The notes beneath the pieces were generated by a model. The model made no database searches. It was not told the DNA's origin and was given only the letters and a program-made list of their open reading frames with translations. From Ilyomonas sp965199905 (lineage in GTDB: Bacteria > Bacteroidota > Bacteroidia > Chitinophagales > Chitinophagaceae), in assembly GCA_965199905.1 (NCBI GenBank), contig OZ241366.1, positions 3,968,001 through 4,032,000 on the forward strand: DNA of 64,000 nt, written 5' to 3'. Positions 9,306-17,900 of the stretch are shown one piece after another (the stretch's first letter is position 1; each line of letters opens with the position of its first letter). A program made the translations under genes and the position numbers.

Positions 9306-9834
9306 CCCTCAACCCCTAAAGGAGAGTTGTAGCAGCGTATATAAATGTGACTTTTATTATTATTTACTATGAAAAAAGTAGCCAATAATGAACTAATTCA
9401 AAGCTCAGATTCAGGAAGTGAGAACATGCATTATTGTGCACATCCATTTATATTTCAGAAAGCGGAGGAATTGAGAAACAAGATGACTCCTTCTGAGGAA
9501 ATTATCTGGAATTTTCTTCGTAAAAATAATTTAGGATTTAAGTTTAGAAGGCAGCATCCAATACTCATGTATGTAGCTGATTTTTATTGTCATAAATTAA
9601 AATTGATCATTGAAATAGATGGCGGTATTCATGGATTGGAAGAAGTAAAACGAAATGACGAAATAAGGCAAAAGAATCTTGAGGAATTAGGAATCAAAGT
9701 CATCCGGTTTTCTAATAACGATATTCTTTTCAACTTAGAACCTGTAATTACCCAAATCACACAAATAATACAGCATGAATCAATCTCAAAATAATACTTA
9801 CGCTGCTCCAGGCTACCCTTTAGGGGCGGGGGGG
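9306..9834. mobile_element. DUF559 nuclease element with imperfect terminal inverted repeats
   Basis: The DUF559 gene is bracketed by related inverted sequences. The left end contains CCCCTAAAGG (9313-9322) and AGCAGCGTA (9331-9339); the right end, read on the minus strand, has CCCCTAAAGG (9826-9817) and AGCAGCGTA (9807-9799), with about 22 of 27 positions agreeing and one single-base gap. The segment separates two genes that are normally adjacent and the right repeat is translated as the start of ThrB. The whole looks like a small insertion with its own nuclease. Mobility is inferred from structure. Confidence 0.55.
9369..9794 (+). CDS. DUF559-family endonuclease-like protein
   Basis: 141 residues. 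The family is related to very-short-patch-repair (Vsr) and PD-(D/E)XK nucleases. Visible features are the N-terminal A-x-x-L-R-x-x-M-T-x-x-E segment (about residues 33-46), R-R-Q-H-P (60s), V-A-D-F-Y (70s) and I-E-I-D-G (mid 80s), which carry the predicted metal-binding acids. Such genes are scattered through Bacteroidetes genomes, often inside operons. Here it lies 67 nt after thrA and its last 20 nt overlap the thrB start. It is AT-richer than its neighbours. Cellular function unknown. Confidence 0.85.
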   Translation: MKKVANNELIQSSDSGSENMHYCAHPFIFQKAEELRNKMTPSEEIIWNFLRKNNLGFKFRRQHPILMYVADFYCHKLKLIIEIDGGIHGLEEVKRNDEIRQKNLEELGIKVIRFSNNDILFNLEPVITQITQIIQHESISK

Positions 9835-10746
9835 CTCCGTGTTCACGCACCAGCAACGGTTGCAAACTTGGTTTGTGGTTTTGATGTTCTTGGCTTGTGT
9901 TTGCATGAGCCTTACGACATCATGGATGTGTCTTTATTGAATGAAAGAAAAGTTGTTGTAAAAAGTGCCGATGGTTATCCATTGCCTGAAGACCCAACAC
10001 AAAACACAGCCGGTGCGCCGCTCATTGAGATGCTGGCTGAGCTGGATGAAAACATTGGCTTTGAAGTGCTTATTCATAAACGTATAAAGCCGGGAAGTGG
10101 CGTAGGCAGTAGCGCAGCCAGTGCGGCGGGCGCAGTGGTTGCAGCGAATTATCTACTCAATAATTATTTCTCTAAAGAACAACTGATACAGTTTGCCATG
10201 TTTGGCGAAAAAGTAGCCAGTGGCGTCAAGCATGCAGATAACATCGCACCTTGTATTTACGGCGGTGTTACGCTCATCCGTTCCATCTTTCCGCTGGATA
10301 TTATTCCTCTTTCGGCACCACCTTTATATGTAACAGTTGTGCATCCGCAAATAGAGGTGCGCACCGCCGATGCACGTGCGATTTTAAAACAAAATGTGCT
10401 GCTGAAAAATGCCATCAGGCAATGGGGAAATGTTGCCGGATTAGTAGCCGGATTTTTAAAAAATGATTACGAACTGATTGGTCGCTCGCTGGAAGATTTT
10501 ATCATTGAACCGGTGCGCAGTATGCTGATTCCCGGCTTTGACGAAATAAAGGCGCAATGCAAACGTGCCGGAGCTTTGGGCGGCGGCATTTCGGGCAGCG
10601 GTCCTTCTATTTTTATGCTGAGTAAAGAAGAGAACACCGCACAAAAAGTTGAAGGGGCAATGAAAGATGTATTTGATAACCTGAAGATAGATTATCACAC
10701 TTATGTGACGAAGATTAATAATGACGGTGTTACCATAGTGAAATGA
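9775..10746 (+). CDS. thrB: Homoserine kinase with altered N terminus
   Basis: 323 residues, GHMP kinase family; phosphorylates homoserine in threonine synthesis. The ATP-binding motif PGSGVGSSAAS is near residues 104-114 and the C-terminal glycine loop GGGISGSGPS near 265-274. Normal ThrB homology starts at about residue 22 (RVHAPATVAN). The first 20 residues (through A-P-G-Y-P-L-G-A-G-G) come from the right inverted repeat of the DUF559 element, and no other in-frame ATG lies before the conserved part. The start therefore overlaps the nuclease gene, suggesting translational coupling. No thrC follows in the window. Confidence 0.93.
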   Translation: MNQSQNNTYAAPGYPLGAGGLRVHAPATVANLVCGFDVLGLCLHEPYDIMDVSLLNERKVVVKSADGYPLPEDPTQNTAGAPLIEMLAELDENIGFEVLIHKRIKPGSGVGSSAASAAGAVVAANYLLNNYFSKEQLIQFAMFGEKVASGVKHADNIAPCIYGGVTLIRSIFPLDIIPLSAPPLYVTVVHPQIEVRTADARAILKQNVLLKNAIRQWGNVAGLVAGFLKNDYELIGRSLEDFIIEPVRSMLIPGFDEIKAQCKRAGALGGGISGSGPSIFMLSKEENTAQKVEGAMKDVFDNLKIDYHTYVTKINNDGVTIVK

Positions 10747-10879
10747 AATTTCTTTTTGTCAGCTTTTATAGTGGTACATTTTTCTTCCTCATCATTCCTC
10801 GGCTTCCCGCATTGAGCGAAGCAGCCAACTGAAGAAAGTTCTGAAGCTAATCCATTTCCGGGCGCTTGCCGTTGAGCTT

Positions 10880-11232
10880 GCAAGCTCATGCGCAACCAGA
10901 ATTAAATCCTGGCAACCCATAAATGCGAGTGGTTACAAGGTTTCGAATACATTGGGTTGAAAGGGCGCTTCTCTGCACGGCTGCAACCCAATCATCCCAC
11001 ATATGATTTAAAAGGCATTGCAGCCTGTAGGATAGACGGATTGTTATTTGGCAATTGCGATGCGGTGATTAGCATCAATCCTGCTACCGGAAATCTGTAT
11101 CTTGTCAACTCTGTAGTGGGGTTTATTGGTCCTGAATATTGGTATGATGGAAAGCAAACTTATACAGGCTGCGCTTTCAAGGTTTTGCCGGTAACCCTTG
11201 TTGATAGGTTTATGGCTTATACAAATGAATAG
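10880..11232 (+). pseudogene. eutB: Ethanolamine ammonia-lyase large subunit remnant
   Basis: Conceptual translation in shifting frames gives pieces of EutB in the right order: KLMRNQ, an in-frame stop, ILATHK, MRVVTRFR, NTLG, KGRFSARLQPNHPT, DGLLFG, DAVISINPAT, then VVGFIGPEYWYDGKQ and finally YTNE. One-base deletions explain the frame changes near 10922, 10946 and 10957. The section between INPAT and VVGFIGPEY (about 100 residues in the E. coli protein) is missing, and the piece before YTNE is shortened. Only about a quarter of the gene survives, so it cannot make the B12-dependent lyase. Its last bases overlap the end of the convergent gene at 11210. Confidence 0.75.
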
Positions 11233-11650
11233 ATTGCGCCACCAGCTTCCATTCTCCATTTATTTTCTCCAGCATTCTCATCTCATGCGAGTAAGATTTT
11301 GCTCCGTTTGCCGCAACAGATATTTCATCGTGGCTTACCCATGCGTTATCAGTGTAAACGCTGAATAAATAATGGCTTCGTTCTGAGCTGCCGCCGCCTC
11401 CCATAGAGCCTGCCGGAGGCGCAAGCATAACCGATGGTGGAATGTCCAATGCTTTTCCATCGGCTGTTGATACCAGTACCTTGCTGTAAGGTTGTATGTG
11501 CCAACAGTCAGCATGCGCTTTTGTATCGCCGCTTCGCCATGTAGCAGATTCCTTATCGAGAAGTTGTTTGATGGCAGTAGTATCATTTACACTCTGCGCA
11601 TGCAGGAACATCGTTGTAAACAGGAGGAATAAGAGGCAAGTTGATTTCAT
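11210..11650 (-). CDS. Secreted NTF2/SnoaL-like protein
   Basis: 146 residues with a signal peptide (residues 1-18, F-L-H-A before Gln). The body has the cone-shaped NTF2-like pattern: an N-terminal helix (TTAIKQLLDKESATWRSGD), a central strand pair and a final strand motif E-K-I-N-G-E-W-K-L-V, as in DUF4440 and nuclear-transport-factor-2 proteins. A flexible glycine stretch lies near residue 90. Such proteins bind or convert small molecules, but no catalytic residue set is clear. Its last codons overlap the eutB remnant. Confidence 0.65.
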   Translation of the reverse strand: MKSTCLLFLLFTTMFLHAQSVNDTTAIKQLLDKESATWRSGDTKAHADCWHIQPYSKVLVSTADGKALDIPPSVMLAPPAGSMGGGGSSERSHYLFSVYTDNAWVSHDEISVAANGAKSYSHEMRMLEKINGEWKLVAQSIHLYKP

Positions 11651-11705
11651 AGGTTCTTTTTTGTAAATAAAATGATATAAGAACCAGGTAGCTCAAATAA
11701 TAAAA

Positions 11706-11733
11706 AATTCCGGATTATTTTAAATCCGGAATT
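11706..11733 (-). terminator. Rho-independent terminator of the SDR gene
   Basis: An 11-bp perfect stem (11706-11716 with 11723-11733, 6-nt loop) just beyond the SDR stop at 11760. On the minus strand the hairpin is followed by a T-rich run, as expected for a terminator in that direction. Confidence 0.75.
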
Positions 11734-11759
11734 CATAAATAAAGCCATTATAAGTACAC

Positions 11760-12662
11760 TTATATTGTTGGTGTGCCACCTGTTACCTGTATTGTTGACG
11801 CCGTCATATAGCTTGATTCCTGCGAGGCAAGTAACACGTAAGCAGGTACCAGTTCCACAGGTTGCCCTGCACGCTTCATAGGTGTTTGCTCACCAAACTT
11901 CTCAACCTGTTCCATTGGCATTGTAGATGGGATCAATGGCGTCCAAATTGGACCTGGCGCTACGCAATTCACACGTATTCCTTTCTCTGCCCACAATTGC
12001 CCAAGCATCGCTGTAAAGTTTTGAATTGCGCCTTTCGTAGCTGCATAGGCGGGCAGCGTGGCTTTCGGTTTATAGGCATTTACCGATGTGGTATTGATAA
12101 CGGTGCTGCCTGGCTCAAGGTGTTTCTCGGCTGCCTTGCACAGGTAAAACATCGCATAAATATTTGTCCTGAATGTTTTGTCCCATTCATCCGCTGTTAT
12201 CTCGCTCAGCGAATCGTGAGTCATCTGGTAAGCCGCATTGTTTACCAAAATATCTACGCCGCCAAATTCTTCTATAGCTTTATTAATGATCATTTTGCAA
12301 TGGTCTTCATCCTGAATATCGCCGGGAACTAACACGGCCTTTTTACCCGCTTTTTCTATCCACTTTTTTGTTTCCTGTGCATCCTCTTCTTCCTCTGGCA
12401 GATACGAAATTAATACGTCAGCCCCTTCACGCGCAAACGCAATGGCTACAGCTCTTCCAATGCCGGAATCGCCACCGGTAATGATGGCTTTTCTGCCGGC
12501 CAGTTTGCCGGAACCTTTATAAGATTCTTCTCCATGATCAGCTTTTGGGTTCATGTCTTCGTCGCTGCCCGGTGCTTCCTGCTTCTTTATTTTATACGGG
12601 GGTTTTGGATACATATCCAAAGGATTTTGCAAAGTGCTTTTTTCGTTGCTGAATATTGACAT
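11760..12662 (-). CDS. Short-chain dehydrogenase, general-stress YhdF/YhxC type
   Basis: 300 residues. The 50-residue N-terminal extension (DMYPKPPYKIKKQEAPGSD) is typical of the YhdF/YdaD/YhxC group of SDRs, which are linked to stress in Bacillus but have no firm substrate. Cofactor motif TGGDSGIG at 62-69, NNAA near 150, and catalytic Tyr and Lys in YAATKG near 205, with Ser in the preceding TTS. It ends in the family's TGGTP tail. Cytoplasmic oxidoreductase; substrate unknown. The next gene in this direction begins within 60 nt upstream, so the two may share a transcript. Confidence 0.88.
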   Translation of the reverse strand: MSIFSNEKSTLQNPLDMYPKPPYKIKKQEAPGSDEDMNPKADHGEESYKGSGKLAGRKAIITGGDSGIGRAVAIAFAREGADVLISYLPEEEEDAQETKKWIEKAGKKAVLVPGDIQDEDHCKMIINKAIEEFGGVDILVNNAAYQMTHDSLSEITADEWDKTFRTNIYAMFYLCKAAEKHLEPGSTVINTTSVNAYKPKATLPAYAATKGAIQNFTAMLGQLWAEKGIRVNCVAPGPIWTPLIPSTMPMEQVEKFGEQTPMKRAGQPVELVPAYVLLASQESSYMTASTIQVTGGTPTI

Positions 12663-12714
12663 AGGTTATCATTTTTTGGCTAAAAAGTTCACATACTATG
12701 CCACTATCTTTTTC

Positions 12715-13959
12715 TTATAAAAGCAGCGAAGCAATTGCCAGCAATAATGGTATCGTCATAACCCATATACCTGGTTTTAAAAATTGCAGCGCACTAACTT
12801 CGATGCCTTCCCGCCGCAGTGCTGCCAACCATAAAATGGTGGCTAATGAACCCGTTACAGAAAGATTGGGACCCAGGTCAATACCAATCAGCACAGCGTT
12901 TTTTACAGCTTCCGGCACAGCCGCAGTTTGCATCACATTTCCCGCAATCAATCCCGCCGGTAAATTGTTCGTCACGTTGCAAAGCAGCGCAGCCGATATG
13001 CTGCTTCCCCAAACCGTTGCTGCTGCTGATTGTTCCGCGCGTTCAGTCAATAACGAAGCGAGCCACTGAGTGAAACCTGTTTTGTTCAGGGCTTCCACAA
13101 TCACAAACAAACCCGCCACCAGCGGCAGCACCGGCCACGATACGTTTTTTACAATTTCCACCGGGCTTTTTTTAGAGTTAAGAATAACAATAGCCGATGT
13201 GATGATGCCGGTAACGGCGGTTGGTAATCCCAGCTTCATATCCAACGCAGATGTTGTCAGCAATACAAGAGCTGTCGCCCCGATACCAATCAAAGCAATC
13301 TTGCCGCCGCGTGACAGTTGTGGGATATCAATACTCGTTTCAATAACGCCTGCAAGCGCTTTTTTTTGTGTTTGAAACAGGAGCCAATACGTAGCTATGA
13401 TGGCGATTGCCGATGGCAATAAATATCTCGGCAACCAGGTGAGTAATGGCGGCATGTGAGTACCATAAATCACGAGGTTGGCAGGGTTCGATATAGGCAA
13501 TACAAACGAAGCGGCATTGGCAATAAACGCACAGATAAACAGGTAAGGCAATGGGTTTTTCACCCTGGCTGCCCGCACGGCGCAGGCAACCGCTGGTGTA
13601 AGCACCACCGCCGCCGCATCATTGGAAAGAAACGTGGTTACCGCTACACCCACCAAATAAATCAGCAGGAATAGCCGGCTTGCCGAGCCTTTTGAAAGCC
13701 GCGTGGCATGTGCCGCCAGCCAGTCGAATAGTTTTTCTTCACGCGCCGTTTCTGCCAGCAGCATCATGCCGGCGAGAAAGAGGTACACATCCGCTCCTTT
13801 TACTACGCCAGCCCAACCTTCTGCAAGAGAAATTTGTTGTACCAAAATGAGGAGCACCGCGCCACCCACTGCCCAGATATATTCAGGTAGTTTAAACGGA
13901 CGAATGATAACAAAAGCAATAGATACAACTGAAATAATCCAGATAGCGATGGGTGTCAT
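12715..13959 (-). CDS. ArsB/NhaD-family anion or sodium transporter
   Basis: 414 residues and about ten to twelve hydrophobic segments across the whole length. Conserved pieces of the ArsB/NhaD superfamily are visible: a first-half FLSNDAAAVVLTPA and ISNPANLVIYG, and a second-half NVTNNLPAGL with a similar T-N-N motif, the inverted-repeat signature of the fold. The family includes arsenite permeases and Na+/H+ antiporters. No arsR or arsC is nearby, so arsenic resistance is not supported by context. Inner-membrane protein. Confidence 0.82.
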   Translation of the reverse strand: MTPIAIWIISVVSIAFVIIRPFKLPEYIWAVGGAVLLILVQQISLAEGWAGVVKGADVYLFLAGMMLLAETAREEKLFDWLAAHATRLSKGSASRLFLLIYLVGVAVTTFLSNDAAAVVLTPAVACAVRAARVKNPLPYLFICAFIANAASFVLPISNPANLVIYGTHMPPLLTWLPRYLLPSAIAIIATYWLLFQTQKKALAGVIETSIDIPQLSRGGKIALIGIGATALVLLTTSALDMKLGLPTAVTGIITSAIVILNSKKSPVEIVKNVSWPVLPLVAGLFVIVEALNKTGFTQWLASLLTERAEQSAAATVWGSSISAALLCNVTNNLPAGLIAGNVMQTAAVPEAVKNAVLIGIDLGPNLSVTGSLATILWLAALRREGIEVSALQFLKPGIWVMTIPLLLAIASLLL

Positions 13960-14025
13960 GTGTGGTGTGGCTATGTAAAAATCTTGCCGGTTCTGTCTTT
14001 TCTCATTAATAAAATAGCTGCCTTC

Positions 14026-14121
14026 TCACTTGCCGTATTTGGTTTGTAAAGCAGTCAGCGATGTTCTTTCGCAAGAAAGAAAAAGAAGGACAAAAACAGG
14101 AAAGTAAAAAAGAAACTTCAT
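14026..14121 (-). CDS. Possible tiny lipoprotein (31 aa)
   Basis: From ATG 14121 the product has a hydrophobic stretch followed by LLFLSC, a plausible lipobox, then 14 further residues. It lies 66 nt ahead of the transporter gene in the same direction. It could be a real small lipoprotein, a leader, or chance; no homolog is recognized. Confidence 0.25.
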   Translation of the reverse strand: MKFLFYFPVFVLLFLSCERTSLTALQTKYGK

Positions 14122-14815
14122 GTTATGCTGATAATAATTCGCTTTCCTGGTGATGATTGCCTCACCACCCATTTTCGCTACCACAGGTGTCAGCAATAGC
14201 ATTACTATTACCGTAATAACGCTAGCCGTTGCGGCGTAAATGCATTTTGATTTACAAGCTGACATTGCCACCAGGCAGATGTGTAATAGTTTCCTTAATA
14301 ACAGCGTTTTACGCAAGCGCAGCTCCGGCCTCAAAGCGGTGCCGGAAAAGGTTATCATAGATTGCACAATTATTTTGGCGGTTTCTTTTTTTATGGCTGT
14401 TTTTTAGATAAATGTAAAGGGTGTTTTCTAAATATGTCGTCTGCTTCAGATTGTCTTTTAAGAAGATGCGATGGAGTAAAAGAAGCAGAATCGCATTTTA
14501 ACTGGAAAACATTCTTCTGTTTTATTACAGCGTATTTTTTTAAGTTGACATGTTTATAGTCCAATTATTTGATACAAAACCCAAATAAATTGACTTTGAT
14601 TCTTTTTATCCATAGGTTTCATTTAAGACTCACCGGGTAGTAAAAAATTCATACTTCTACTTTTCTGGTAAATTTTACAAGTCTTGATCAATAAAATTAT
14701 AATGTGTCAATAGGAGTAAGGATTGCAGTTTATTTCAAACAAAAAACAATCGCCCAAATGCTAACTCCCGGCGCCACTGTTCCCACAAAACCGAAAACTC
14801 TTTACTGGTAAAGGT
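14122..14815. other. Gap without a supported gene
   Basis: About 690 AT-rich nt between the possible small lipoprotein and the GAF-gene promoter. Only short ORFs with no recognizable features occur. No RNA gene or repeat was recognized. Confidence 0.5.
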
Positions 14816-14845
14816 TTGCGGAATATTAAAATCTTACTATTTTCG
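14816..14845 (+). promoter_or_regulatory. Promoter of the GAF gene
   Basis: TTG at 14816-14818, 19-nt spacer, TATTTTCG at 14838-14845 (a common TAnnTTYG variant). The predicted start leaves a leader of about 90 nt before ATG 14942. Confidence 0.6.
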
Positions 14846-14941
14846 TAATTGTTCTTTTTTTAAAAGCAACGCTCAAAACCATACATTTATCTTCCGGAAC
14901 ATAAGCTATCTGGAGGAAACAAACGAAAACAGCTTAAAAAC

Positions 14942-15691
14942 ATGGGAAACCAGTATCAACTTTCAGAAAATTGGGAAAACCAACGGCTCGCACAACTCTA
15001 TCAGTACAATATTCTCGATTCTATATCTGAAGCCGGATACAATGATATAGCCCGCCTGGCATCTCACATCTGTGAGGCACCACTGGCACTTATTACGTTT
15101 ATAGATGCCGACCGCCAGTGGATAAAATCCTCTGTCGGTATCGAAGTATCAGAAACGCCCCGCGTGCATTCCATTTGTCACTATGCCATTCAGCACCCCG
15201 GCGAGCTTATGATAGTGGAAGATATTTGCAAAGACAGCCGGTTTTACAACAATCCCTTAATCACCGGCAATCCTTATTTCGCTTTTTATGCCGGCATGCC
15301 GCTTACCAATATGCACGGTTATGCTATAGGCACTATCTGCGTGCTCGACGATAAGCCCCGCACCCTCACTGCCTGGCAAAAAAAAGCGCTCAAGCTGTTT
15401 TCCATCCAGCTCATGCACATGCTGGAGATGCGCCGCATAAATTACGAATATGAAAGCCTTCAGGCAAAACTGCTCAACAATCATCCTGCCGCCGATCAGC
15501 ACACCCGGCATGTCACCTCGCAAATCCGGCAATCACTCAAAGATGTCATCAACGGAAAATCTCAACCGGAAGGCTGTTGCCGCACCGAAGCAGGAGAAGC
15601 GCCTTCCGGCAACGGCACCATGGAGAAAATAGAAATAGACATCAAAGCCCTTATCGAAAAAATATTGTCTCACGATCCCGAAGAAAGCTGA
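14942..15691 (+). CDS. GAF-domain sensor protein
   Basis: 249 residues, no signal peptide. A GAF domain spans about residues 25-165, with the characteristic A-L-I-T-F-I-D-A-D-R-Q-W-I-K and C-H-Y-A-I patterns and F-Y-A-G-M-P-L ... G-T-I-C-V-L-D. This subgroup usually sits in front of histidine kinase or diguanylate cyclase domains, but here only an 80-residue polar tail follows, so the protein has no output domain of its own. It may bind a small ligand or act through a partner. No adjacent signalling gene suggests one. Confidence 0.82.
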   Translation: MGNQYQLSENWENQRLAQLYQYNILDSISEAGYNDIARLASHICEAPLALITFIDADRQWIKSSVGIEVSETPRVHSICHYAIQHPGELMIVEDICKDSRFYNNPLITGNPYFAFYAGMPLTNMHGYAIGTICVLDDKPRTLTAWQKKALKLFSIQLMHMLEMRRINYEYESLQAKLLNNHPAADQHTRHVTSQIRQSLKDVINGKSQPEGCCRTEAGEAPSGNGTMEKIEIDIKALIEKILSHDPEES

Positions 15692-15712
15692 GGAAGAAGG
15701 AGAGAATCCTCT

Positions 15713-15958
15713 TTATTGTTTTTTTACTGAGTCTTTTATAATGACAGGCGGCGGTGGCGGCGGTACACGGCTCTGTTGTTTTTTCACCGGTTTGCCTGCT
15801 TTATAGGCACTGTCTTTTACAATAACGGGCGGGACAAATCTTTTTATAGTTACTGTAGGTGGGGCTGGTTTTACAGCGGTATCTTTTTTCTGGTTGATTT
15901 GTGCCGTAGCAATAGCCGACAAGCCAATGAAAAAGCTGGCAACAAATATTTTTTTCAT
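15713..15958 (-). CDS. Small secreted proline-rich protein
   Basis: 81 residues from ATG 15958 (an earlier in-frame start would put five residues before the signal peptide). Signal peptide MKKIFVASFFIGLSAIATA then Gln. The mature part is Lys/Pro-rich and repeats the pattern P-P-x-V-(T/I)-I-K twice, ending with six prolines and VIIKDS. No known domain. Converges on the GAF gene. Confidence 0.5.
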   Translation of the reverse strand: MKKIFVASFFIGLSAIATAQINQKKDTAVKPAPPTVTIKRFVPPVIVKDSAYKAGKPVKKQQSRVPPPPPPVIIKDSVKKQ

Positions 15959-16013
15959 AGTGCAAATTTTCAATGAGATGCCACAATGCTAAAAATCCAT
16001 AATGCTTTTAAAC

Positions 16014-17079
16014 GGCTTTGTTGCATGAATAACAAAAAAAGGGGAGACACTTTATTCACGAATAAAAAAAAGAACAGGTATAGTAAGTTATTTAGTGGTT
16101 ACTACATCACAAAAAACTCAATCTATACCTGATGAGCAAAGATAAGTACAAAGTTAAAAACTGGTCAGCTTATAATAAAGGACTACAGCAACGCGGGTCT
16201 TTATTGCAGATCACTGCAATTGCAGGGAAGCAATAAAGAAACGGGGCGGTCAAAAGAAATACAGTGACACTGCAATAGAAATATGCCTGACCATCCGTAA
16301 ACTGTATCACTTAGGATTGCGGCAGACAGCAGTTTTTTCAAACTGACAAAAGCAGATGTAAAAGTACCCGATTACAGTGTAATCTGCAGGCGCGGCAAGA
16401 CTTTGGATATAAAGCTGCAGACGGGGAGCAACAAGGCGGTCACAGATATAGTTGTTGACAGCACGGGTCTGAAGGTATGGCGAAGGGGAATGGAAGGTTC
16501 GCAGGCACGGAGCCGGCAAGCACCGCACCTGGATGAAACTCCATGTGGCAGTGGATGAACAGACCCAACAGATAGCAGCGGTAACACTGACTACCAATGC
16601 GGTCGATGACGCCACCGAAGTGGGTTCGCTGTTGGATCAGATAGAAAAACCGGTCAGCCGTTTTACAGGGGATGGTGCTTATGATAAAAAGAAGGTGCGC
16701 AAGTGGCTGGCAAAAGACTATATAGAACAGGTCATACCACCGCAGAAAAATGCAGTGATGAGTAAAAAAGGGGACGCCTGTTTACAACAAAGGGACAAAG
16801 CCATAGAAAGGATAGGAGCAATGGGACGAAAAGAATGGAAAATTCAAAGCAGCTATCACCAGCGCAGCAAAGCGAAAACCACGATGTTCAGGTACAAGAC
16901 CATAGCAGGTGACAAGCTATCGTCCCGGATCATAGCAAATCAAAAAACGGAGGTTAGAATCGGTTGTAAAATACTGAACATAACATTAAGAACAACTAAA
17001 CCGTTAAGTGTAAAAGTGGCTTAACTCCTTACAAGGATAGGTTATTTGAACTTATTAACCTGATTCATGCAACAAAGCC
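16014..17079 (+). mobile_element. IS5-family insertion sequence, inactive
   Basis: About 1,066 bp bounded by perfect 17-bp inverted repeats (16014-16030 and 17063-17079, outer end GGCTTTGTTGC). It carries one broken transposase. TTAA occurs 2 nt outside both ends (16008-16011, 17082-17085) and could be a target duplication. The right flank cuts into a lipoprotein gene copy, but the left flank does not continue that gene, so sequence was lost on the left side. IS5 family is assigned from the transposase. Confidence 0.85.
16132..17024 (+). pseudogene. IS5-family DDE transposase, frameshifted and catalytically altered
   Basis: Begins normally (MSKDKYKVKNWSAYNKGL) but hits a stop within 35 codons, and further frame changes precede the open stretch from about 16533. 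The first catalytic Asp is in V-V-D-S-T-G-L-K and the second in G-D-G-A-Y-D. The Glu normally found in the Y-H-x-R-S-x-A-E-T block is Lys here (S-K-A-K-T-T-M-F-R-Y-K). The element therefore lacks both a continuous frame and the third acid. Confidence 0.85.
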
Positions 17080-17081
17080 AC

Positions 17082-17494
17082 TTAAATGTATAGTGTTTCC
17101 CTATTTCAATGAAATTATATTCTCTGATTAATTCGGAAGAACTATTAGTGATTTGTTGCCCCCACAAAAGTTTATAATCAAATATATTAGCCGCATCAGT
17201 AAATGATCCATTACTTAAAAGTTTACTGAAACCGATAGCCGAACCTAAATTTTCTGCATTGCTATAGTCTATAGCTTGACCACTGAATTGATATAGAAAA
17301 GCAGCAGGAGAATTTACCTCCAGTCATAATGTATCTCCTATTTGCAAGCTATCTTTATCAGGATAAGCTTTTATCCCTAATTCAAAAGAATACACCGTAT
17401 CTGCACAGCCGCCAATACCTTTTTTACAAGTACTATACATACAGCTCATAGCAATTATTGCCAATAATAGTGTTCTGCCTATCTTAGTAGCCAT
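17082..17494 (-). pseudogene. Array lipoprotein copy B4, truncated by the IS
   Basis: From ATG 17494 it encodes a lipoprotein start (Cys followed by KKGIGGCADTVYSF) closely matching the copy at 20244-20858 at both DNA and protein level. A TGG to TGA change makes a stop in TLW-LEVNSP, and the 3' third is replaced by the IS. The ATG overlaps the stop of the preceding tail copy exactly as in the first pair. Confidence 0.8.
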
Positions 17495-17891
17495 ATTGTC
17501 CAAATAGATTTACCACAGAACCGGAAGTGGGATTTGTAACGTTATTTATAAGAGAATTTCTATATGCCTGCAGCGTGAGAACGTTTGAATTGAAAATGTT
17601 GAACATCTGCTGATTGTTGTAATTAGATGTATTATCATCTACCGAACCACCGGTAGCTCGCTGTTCATTTCTCGCATCCAGTAAATCTTCATACACGCCC
17701 TGCGGTATCCACCAGAATGGGTCGGTTCTTCTGAACGGACTGAAGTCTTCCACCAAATTGATATGGCTGCTCAAGTTGTTTACTGGGGAATTATTGAAGT
17801 AATCAATGCCCTGTTCCCGGCTCCGGCTGCTCTGCATGTTGCCATACCGCATATCTGCCATGAAGTGCCCTATATAGTAAGCCCAAGCTTT
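17484..17891 (-). pseudogene. Zincin C-terminal tail cassette A4
   Basis: Sequence homologous to the last 140 residues of the protein at 20848-22989, beginning at AWAYYIGHF nine nt after the previous lipoprotein's stop and ending in LFGQYGY. It has no signal peptide and no HExxH. The tail (EDFSPFRRTDPFWWIPQGVY) is close to that of the full-length protein, and its downstream lipoprotein B4 is close to B1. The nearest ATG (17861) is internal, so translation is doubtful. Confidence 0.7.
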
Positions 17892-17900
17892 TTTTAATAG

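Noticed and set aside
12715..13959. Arsenic resistance operon
   Set aside because: The transporter belongs to the ArsB/NhaD superfamily, but no arsR, arsC or other resistance gene accompanies it.
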